A DNA stretch of 64,000 nt from Glacieibacterium arshaanense (lineage in GTDB: Bacteria; Pseudomonadota; Alphaproteobacteria; Sphingomonadales; Sphingomonadaceae), in NCBI RefSeq assembly GCF_004681125.1, contig NZ_SIHO01000001.1, forward strand, positions 310,001 through 374,000. Reading direction: 5' to 3'. Shown piece after piece: positions 58,308 through 64,000 of the stretch (the stretch's first letter is position 1; the number at the start of each line of letters is the position of its first letter). A model generated the notes under the pieces. It worked only from the letters and a program-made list of their open reading frames with translations. It was not told the DNA's origin and did no database searches. A program made the position numbers and the translations under genes.

Positions 58308-59417
58308 ATGATACCTGCGCAGCCGGGCGCGCCGTGGCGCGTCCACGGGCTCGACCTGTCGTATTTCACCGGCAAGATCGAAGCCTATCTGCGCGCCAAG
58401 GGCATCGCCTATAAGCTCGTTGAAATGGACACGGCGGGCTTTGCCGCCTGCGCGCTTGCCACGGGTGTCCGGCAGATGCCGCAGATCGAACTGGGTGACG
58501 GCCGCTGGCTGACCGATACGACGCCGTCCATGGGCTGGATCGAGGCGCAGTATCCGGAACCGCGCATTGCCCCTGAAAACGCGCTGGTGGGGTTCGTCAG
58601 TCGGCTGATCGAGGATTTCGGTGACGAGGCGCTGTGGCGGCCGGCGCTCTATTATCGCTGGGCCAAGCCGGACGATGCACGGCTGATGAGCGGGCGCATC
58701 GCGGCGGGGATGCTGCGCGATATCAAGCTGCCGCTGGCACTACGCCGGCAATTCATCCTGCGCCGCCAGCGACACCATTATCTGCGCGGCGAGGGTGTGA
58801 CGGCGGCAAATAGTGCTGCGGTCGAGGCGCTGTATCTCGATTCCCTCGCCGTCCTCGAGCCGGTGCTGGCGACGCGCGACTTCATTATGGGCGCGCGGCC
58901 GTGCGAGGCAGATTTCGGGCTGTTCGCGTCGATGTTCCGGCATTTCTTCTGCGACCCGACACCGGCACAAATCATGCGCGACCGCGCGCCGCATGTGCTG
59001 GCCTGGGTGACGAGGCTCTGGGCGATTTCACCGGACGATTTCGCCGATGCGCCGGCGCTGGAAACTGTTCCCGCTGACCTCGCACCATTGCTGGCGCTGA
59101 TCGGGCGCGATTATCTACCTTATCTCGCGGCCAATGCGGCTGCCTGCGCAGCCGGCGACAAGACGGTGCGCTACACCTTCTACGGCGGCGATTTCGAAAC
59201 GCGCTGTAACGCATATCATGCCTGGTGCCTCGATCAGCTGCGGATCGGCTTTGCGCCGTTAGCGCAATCCGATCATGCAAAGCTCGAAACATGGCTGGGT
59301 GCCGATGCGCTGGCCGTGTTGGTAGTGCCGCGAGACGCCGGCATCGCGGTTGCGCAGGTACTACCAATCGCGGCGCCGCCGATGACGGCATTGCGCGACC
59401 GACAGTGGCGCAGCTGA
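58308..59417 (+). CDS. Glutathione S-transferase-like protein
   Basis: A 369-aa protein with an N-terminal thioredoxin-fold GST domain (SYFTGKIEAYLRAKGIAY, VRQMPQIELGDGRWLTDT) and a helical C-terminal domain that extends about 100 residues past a normal GST. The start is ATG at 58308, 3 nt after the patatin stop. The link to the membrane patatin is by position only. Confidence 0.82.
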   Translation: MIPAQPGAPWRVHGLDLSYFTGKIEAYLRAKGIAYKLVEMDTAGFAACALATGVRQMPQIELGDGRWLTDTTPSMGWIEAQYPEPRIAPENALVGFVSRLIEDFGDEALWRPALYYRWAKPDDARLMSGRIAAGMLRDIKLPLALRRQFILRRQRHHYLRGEGVTAANSAAVEALYLDSLAVLEPVLATRDFIMGARPCEADFGLFASMFRHFFCDPTPAQIMRDRAPHVLAWVTRLWAISPDDFADAPALETVPADLAPLLALIGRDYLPYLAANAAACAAGDKTVRYTFYGGDFETRCNAYHAWCLDQLRIGFAPLAQSDHAKLETWLGADALAVLVVPRDAGIAVAQVLPIAAPPMTALRDRQWRS

Positions 59418-59782
59418 AGGCCTAAGAAAGCGGCTGTCTGGCGACCTGCTCAGGCTTGGCGGTACTACGTCGTGGGAACGGGCCCGGAAATGCGATCCGT
59501 TGACCCAAAAATCGCTAAAGCGGACGAAGCGACCTAGGTACGCACCACAGCGTAAAATTTACCGTTAATCAATAATAATGAAATAAAATAGCAAGCAGAG
59601 TGCCAATTTAACATGTCGAAACACGTAAATCTTGCGCGCGAAACGCTCAACCGTTCAAAAAGTCGCATCGTCTGTGTTAATTTTTTGTGCTGTTAACTAT
59701 TTATTCTGATTTGCTCTGCGACTTGATGCCTCGGGGTCGGAACTGAACAAGGGCAATCCAGATTTCTAAGAGGTAGCGTAAT
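59418..59782. promoter_or_regulatory. AT-rich leader upstream of the RTX gene
   Basis: A 365-nt spacer, AT-rich from about 59550 on (for example ACCGTTAATCAATAATAATG and GTTAATTTTTTGTGCTGTTAAC). It contrasts with the GC-rich surroundings and fits a regulated promoter region. I see no convincing gene and cannot assign a -35/-10 pair. Confidence 0.45.
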
Positions 59783-62389
59783 ATGACAACCCAGACAATT
59801 CAGGTTTCGACTGCAGCCGGACTTATGTCGGCGCTCGCGTCGGCCACCGGCGGCGAGACGATTCAGCTGGCGGCCGGCAATTATGGCGGCGTGTATTTAT
59901 ATCAGTATAATTTCGCACAGAAGGTGAACATCGTTGGCGGTACGTTCTCCAGCATCCAGGTTGTCAGCAGCAACGGCCTGAATTTCGAAGGCACGACGGT
60001 CAATTTCGTGCCCGATGCAACCAGTACCAGCAACAGTCAGGGCGTCCGCGTCTATCTGAGCCAGAACATCAATTTCAACAATTCGACTGTGGTTGGCGGG
60101 CTGTCGGTCAACGGTGTGGACCCGAGCGCCGCGTCAGGCGATGCGACGGGAAATGTGCTGGGCTATCCAGTTGGCAAGGGGGTCAACTTCGAGAACTCGA
60201 GCTTCTGCTCGATCACCAATAGTGACGTTTCGGTATTCGCCAAGGGAATCACCATAACTGGCGGGCATGACTACCTGATCGACAACAACACCATTCACGA
60301 CCTGCGCACGACGCCGATCAGCGGCTCGGTTACGTCGAACCTGACGATCAGCAATAATCACACCTGGGACAGCCATCCGTGGCAATTCGGGACCCAGGAT
60401 CACGGCGACCGTATCCATGTTTGGACCAACGGCACGCCGATCTCCGGTCTGGTAATTGCCAACAACTACCTCGACCAAGGCGCCGGCGATCCGATGCTGG
60501 GCATTTATCTCGATGACAATGGCGCCGGTATGGGCTTCACCAATGCTGTCATCAGCGGCAACACGTTGATCGATGGTACAGGTCAAGGTGTGCTGCTCGA
60601 AAACGTAACCGGGACGGTATCGAACAACACACTGATCTGGTCGGGCACCGGGACGCAGGCGAACAATTCGCCGCGCTTTGATATCAATGCCGGCAGCGAT
60701 CACATTAACTTCACTGACAACACCGGCAATGTCTCGATCCAGACCGGTTCGACCTTTCTCAATTTTGTGCGCCAAACCGGCATGATTGCCGAAGACGCGA
60801 CGATGTCTTCTGCTGATCGCGATACCATTACTATCGACTATATGGTAATCACCGCGCACAACAGCTACGCGCTCAATGCCACAACCTCTGACCTTTATTT
60901 TCAAGGTGGGATTGGCGATTTCGTTGGCACTGGCAACACGCTTGCCAACCACATCGTCGGCAGCACTGGCAATGACACGCTGACAGGCAATGGTGGTGCC
61001 GACTATCTCGAAGGCAAAACCGGCAATGATACCTATGTCGTCGATAATCTCTCGCAGGTTATCTACGATTCGGGGGGCACCGAGCTGGTCAAATCAAAGA
61101 TTTCGTGGACACTGCAGACCGGCTTAGAAAACCTCACCTTTATCGGCACCGGCAGCGCTACGCTGGCGGGCAACGCGGCGCCGAATATCATTATCGGCGG
61201 CGGCGGTGCCGACCGGCTTATCGGCAATGGCGGTGCGGACACACTGCAGGGCGGACTTGGCAACGACACCTATGTCATCGACAATCTGGGCCAGAAGATA
61301 ACCGATACAGGCGGCACCGACACCATCGAAGCCAGCCTGAACTGGACGCTACAATCCGGAATCGAAAATTTGACGCTGACCGGCGCTGCAGTGTTCGCCA
61401 CTGGCAACACCAGCGCCAATACGTTGCGGGGAAACGGGCTCAACAACACACTCGACGGCAAAACCGGCGCGGATTCGATGTATGGCGGCGCGGGAGATGA
61501 TATCTACATCGTCGACAACGCCGGCGACAAAGTCTTTGAAGTCGTCGCCGGCATAGATTCGGGTGGTTTTGACACGGTCAAGACCGCCTTGGCGTCGTGG
61601 ACAATGGCGGCTGGTGTTGAGGTGCTGACCTACACCGGCTCGGCAGCGTTCACTGGTACTGGCAACACACTCAACAACACTATTAGCGGCGGAGCGGCGA
61701 TTGATACGCTCAACGGGCTCGCCGGCGACGACAAGCTGATCGGCAATGCCGGCGATGACAAGATCAACGGCGGTGCCGGATCCGATACGCTTACCGGCGG
61801 CACCGGTAACGACACCTTCATCTTCTACCGAGGCGAGGCGTACAGTGACTCGATCACCGACTTCAACGGTCGCATTTCGACAGTCGGCGATTCGATCGAA
61901 CTGCGAGGTTGGGGCACGGGTTCGACCTTTACCAATATCGCCGGCACCAACTTCTGGGTGATCCACGACGGGCTGGACGGATACGAGGAATACATCTCGG
62001 TGACGGGTGGCGTCGACCCGAGCGATTGGAGCTTCACCCAGTCGGTCACCAGCGTTGTCGCGCCAGCTGCGGCGGTGATGCCGATGTCGGTCTTGGCGCT
62101 CGACACGCAGGGAGTCGATCTGACGTCGGTGGCAGCGACCGAAACCGATCTGGTGCTCGCCACCAGCGACACGCCCGACCTGTCCAGTGTGCTCGATGAT
62201 AGTGTCGATCAGACCGACATGTTCCCCGATGATAGTGCACAGGCAGCGCAGCAGGTCACCGAGGACGCTGGCACTTTTGATCCCGCCGTCCCCGAAGCAG
62301 CCGCTGCGCAGGGCCATGACGGTGGACGGGACGGAGTGTGGCTTCCGTTCGCCAACGCCGACCACCACGTGCCGTACCACCACGCTTGA
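59783..62389 (+). CDS. Large exoprotein with parallel beta-helix and RTX repeats
   Basis: An 868-aa protein. Residues ~1-370 form repeated short beta strands (GVYLYQYNF, FNNSTVVGG, LTISNNHTW, LVIANNYLD, AVISGNTLI) as in right-handed parallel beta-helices of polysaccharide lyases and epimerases. Residues ~385-690 hold several GGxGxD-type calcium nonapeptides (TGNDTLTGNGGADYLEG, GGAGDDIYIVDN). There is no N-terminal signal peptide, which fits type I secretion. A low-complexity tail (~755-868) ends in a His-rich HHVPYHHA. No exporter genes are in the window. Activity is unproven. Confidence 0.85.
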   Translation: MTTQTIQVSTAAGLMSALASATGGETIQLAAGNYGGVYLYQYNFAQKVNIVGGTFSSIQVVSSNGLNFEGTTVNFVPDATSTSNSQGVRVYLSQNINFNNSTVVGGLSVNGVDPSAASGDATGNVLGYPVGKGVNFENSSFCSITNSDVSVFAKGITITGGHDYLIDNNTIHDLRTTPISGSVTSNLTISNNHTWDSHPWQFGTQDHGDRIHVWTNGTPISGLVIANNYLDQGAGDPMLGIYLDDNGAGMGFTNAVISGNTLIDGTGQGVLLENVTGTVSNNTLIWSGTGTQANNSPRFDINAGSDHINFTDNTGNVSIQTGSTFLNFVRQTGMIAEDATMSSADRDTITIDYMVITAHNSYALNATTSDLYFQGGIGDFVGTGNTLANHIVGSTGNDTLTGNGGADYLEGKTGNDTYVVDNLSQVIYDSGGTELVKSKISWTLQTGLENLTFIGTGSATLAGNAAPNIIIGGGGADRLIGNGGADTLQGGLGNDTYVIDNLGQKITDTGGTDTIEASLNWTLQSGIENLTLTGAAVFATGNTSANTLRGNGLNNTLDGKTGADSMYGGAGDDIYIVDNAGDKVFEVVAGIDSGGFDTVKTALASWTMAAGVEVLTYTGSAAFTGTGNTLNNTISGGAAIDTLNGLAGDDKLIGNAGDDKINGGAGSDTLTGGTGNDTFIFYRGEAYSDSITDFNGRISTVGDSIELRGWGTGSTFTNIAGTNFWVIHDGLDGYEEYISVTGGVDPSDWSFTQSVTSVVAPAAAVMPMSVLALDTQGVDLTSVAATETDLVLATSDTPDLSSVLDDSVDQTDMFPDDSAQAAQQVTEDAGTFDPAVPEAAAAQGHDGGRDGVWLPFANADHHVPYHHA

Positions 62390-62400
62390 CCTGACGCAGG

Positions 62401-62450
62401 GCCGCGCGCCACCGGTGCACCCACCGGTGCACCCACCGGTGGCGCGCGGC
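62401..62450. repeat. Large palindrome with triplicated CACCGGTG
   Basis: GCCGCGCGCCACCGGTG and CACCGGTGGCGCGCGGC form 17-nt inverted arms around a centre holding another ACCGGT; the palindrome CACCGGTG occurs three times in 12-bp steps. It starts 11 nt after the RTX stop and can form a long hairpin. No T-run follows. Confidence 0.75.
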
Positions 62451-62572
62451 TTGCGCTGCACGCGCCGGACTGCCATTCATTCGCGTATGACATCCGTCAC
62501 CAAGCGCAAGGGAGCCCGCGTGCCAAAGGCCAATTGCAACACCTATCGCCGCATTGGCGGCCAGGGCGCCGC

Positions 62573-63547
62573 ATGACCGCGCGCCAGTCTGCCGAATGGG
62601 CGCTCCACGCCGCTTGCTGGACAGCGTTCCCCAGCGCCGCCGACCTGTGGGAGGACAATCTGGCCCCCGCACAGGCAGAAGTCGCGGCGATGGTCCGCGT
62701 CATCGCGGAGAGTGAACGCGTCGAGCTGCTGGTCAACGGACTGGCGGCCGAACTCGCTGCGCGCGACCTGCTGGGCGCGGCCAATGTCGGCTTCCACCAG
62801 TTCGGTTTCGGCGACATCTGGCTGCGCGATACCGGTCCGTTGTTCCTGTCATCGCCGGTCGGCCATGCCGCCGCGGCGTTCCGCTTCAATGGCTGGGGCG
62901 GCAAGTACGACTTGCCGGGCGATGATGCGGTCGCCGCGTTCGTCGCGTCGACCGCCGGCGTGCCGCTGGCGCGACATGACTGGGTGCTGGAGGGCGGCGC
63001 GATCGACGTCGACGGTACGGGCCTCGCGGTAACTACCGAACAATGCCTGCTCAACCCCAACCGCAACCCGCGCATGGACGCCAATGAAATCGCCTCGCAC
63101 CTGCGCCGCGACCTCGGCATCGACCGTCTGCTCTGGCTCGGTGACGGGTTGGAGGGCGACCACACAGACGGCCATGTCGACAATCTCGCGCGCTTCGTCG
63201 CGCCCGGCGTGCTCGCCGTGCCGGCGCCGAGCGGTGCCGACGACCCCAACGCTGAAATCTACGAAGACGCGCACCAACGCGCCCGCGATTTCGGGCTAGA
63301 TGTCGTGACGATTCCCTCGCCGGGGCGCGTCGTCGTCGATGGCGACGTCGTGCCGGCCAGCCACATGAATTTCTACATCGCCAATGGCGCCGTCGTCGTG
63401 CCGACCTATGGCAGCCCCTACGGCGACGCTGCGGTCGCGGCGGTCGCCGCGCTGTTCCCGACGCGCAAGGTCGTCGGGCTGCAGGCATTGCATGTGTTGA
63501 GTGGCGGTGGCAGCTTCCACTGCATCACCCAGCAACAGCCGCTTTGA
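62573..63547 (+). CDS. aguA: Agmatine deiminase
   Basis: A PPAD-fold hydrolase converting agmatine to N-carbamoylputrescine and ammonia. It is 324 aa. The catalytic parts are FGDIWLRDTGPLFL, EGGAIDVDG, DHTDGHVDN and the nucleophile Cys in GGGSFHCITQQQP. ATG at 62573 follows AGGG. Its stop overlaps the DUF3147-like gene start region. It forms a pathway with the amidase at 63914. Confidence 0.95.
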   Translation: MTARQSAEWALHAACWTAFPSAADLWEDNLAPAQAEVAAMVRVIAESERVELLVNGLAAELAARDLLGAANVGFHQFGFGDIWLRDTGPLFLSSPVGHAAAAFRFNGWGGKYDLPGDDAVAAFVASTAGVPLARHDWVLEGGAIDVDGTGLAVTTEQCLLNPNRNPRMDANEIASHLRRDLGIDRLLWLGDGLEGDHTDGHVDNLARFVAPGVLAVPAPSGADDPNAEIYEDAHQRARDFGLDVVTIPSPGRVVVDGDVVPASHMNFYIANGAVVVPTYGSPYGDAAVAAVAALFPTRKVVGLQALHVLSGGGSFHCITQQQPL

Positions 63548-63897
63548 TGCTCTACCTAGCGGTCAAGGCGTTGGTATCGGGCATCATCGTTGCGGCAGTG
63601 TCGGAAATTGCGCGGCGCAGCCCGGCCGGCGGCGCGCTGCTGGCGTCGCTGCCACTGGTGTCGGTACTCGGCATGATCTGGCTGTGGCGCGACACGCATG
63701 ACCCGGTACGGATGGCGTCGCATGTCGGCGCGACATTCTGGTATGTGCTGCCGTCGCTGCCGATGTTTCTGGTCATCCCGCTGCTGCTTCGCGCTGGCGT
63801 CGGCTTCGCGCCGGCGTTGGTCGCGGGTTGCGTGCTGACGATGGTGCTGTATCTGGCGATGGTAGTGGTGCTGGCGCGCTTCGGCATCACGCTTTAA
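63547..63897 (+). CDS. Small membrane protein, DUF3147-like
   Basis: A 116-aa protein with four hydrophobic segments (LAVKALVSGIIVAAVSEIA, LPLVSVLGMIWLW, VLPSLPMFLVIPLLL, GCVLTMVLYLAMVVVLA). It resembles DUF3147. The ATG overlaps the aguA stop as TGATG, and aguB follows 16 nt later, so it is inside the agmatine operon. Role unknown; transport or membrane anchoring cannot be told from sequence. Confidence 0.8.
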   Translation: MLYLAVKALVSGIIVAAVSEIARRSPAGGALLASLPLVSVLGMIWLWRDTHDPVRMASHVGATFWYVLPSLPMFLVIPLLLRAGVGFAPALVAGCVLTMVLYLAMVVVLARFGITL

Positions 63898-63913
63898 CTG
63901 CAGGAGTCGGGCG

Positions 63914-64000
63914 ATGCGCCAAGTCACCGTAGCCGGATTGCAACTGGCGTTCAGCGACAACCGCGACAAGGATATCGCTATGACTGCCGCTGCGGTGCGC
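63914..64000 (+). CDS. aguB: N-carbamoylputrescine amidase, N-terminal part
   Basis: The first 29 codons of a nitrilase-family hydrolase (MRQVTVAGLQLAFSDNRDKD), cut by the window end. GCAGGAG precedes the ATG. N-carbamoylputrescine amidase completes agmatine to putrescine. The catalytic Glu-Lys-Cys is outside the window, so the call rests on the start and on operon position after aguA. Confidence 0.85.
   Translation, partial: MRQVTVAGLQLAFSDNRDKDIAMTAAAVR

Noticed and set aside
62486-62576. A 29-codon frame ending in ATGA overlap with aguA
   Set aside because: Tempting as a leader peptide, but it has no ribosome-binding site that I can see and basic low-information composition.

Overview
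The window looks like chromosome of an alphaproteobacterium, most likely Sphingomonadales (Sphingosinicellaceae/Sphingomonadaceae-like). The basis is high GC with strong G/C at third codon positions, a MucR/Ros regulator, the order tsaB-rimI-mucR-fur-plsC-miaB, the order secB / Tim44-like / mltA / Smr, and an F1 operon atpH-atpA-atpG-atpD-atpC separate from the Fo genes. This placement is inferred from gene content and order only. I saw no rRNA, tRNA, CRISPR array, transposase or integrase.

Layout. 1-10.4 kb (minus strand): start of a probable phoH, miaB, plsC, fur, mucR, rimI, tsaB, a nitroreductase, a NifU-type Fe-S protein, a universal stress protein, a DUF4136 lipoprotein, trpS, murJ and secB. 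10.6-13.8 kb (plus): Tim44-like protein, mltA, Smr protein and an exported methyltransferase. 13.8-22.9 kb (minus): a VOC protein, the F1 ATP synthase operon carrying an unexpected extra gene between atpD and atpC, then a membrane protein and a DUF3376 patatin. 23-36 kb: mostly plus-strand housekeeping (radA, cvpA-like, cysS), envelope and periplasmic proteins, an IscU-like scaffold coupled to a CPA2 antiporter, and oxidoreductases. 36-46 kb: acyltransferase, DUF423, class II aldolase, a 58-aa DUF2256 protein, PhoD phosphatase, EamA transporter, pyrC and a GMC oxidoreductase. 46-49 kb: small regulators, then an isolated lower-GC DGQHR-domain gene behind a near-consensus promoter and a 13/14-bp iterated GATCT repeat, then a repeat-rich spacer. 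49-59.5 kb: uvrA, an EF-hand protein, manA, a NUDIX hydrolase, DUF4126 and a membrane patatin coupled to a GST-like protein. 59.5-64 kb: a large beta-helix/RTX exoprotein, then agmatine deiminase, a DUF3147-like membrane protein and the start of N-carbamoylputrescine amidase (agmatine to putrescine).

The most unusual points are these. (1) A cysteine-containing, lower-GC exported-protein gene is spliced into the F1 operon with a GTGA overlap to atpD and a 1-nt gap to atpC. (2) The lone DGQHR gene has four GATCT half-sites spaced 13, 14 and 13 bp that run up to its -35 box. (3) A dispersed 86-88 bp palindromic element (three full copies, one half copy) has arms that contain their own small hairpins with compensatory changes. 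(4) plsC has no ATG/GTG/TTG start that covers its first membrane segment, but it has a CTG overlapping the fur stop as CTGA.
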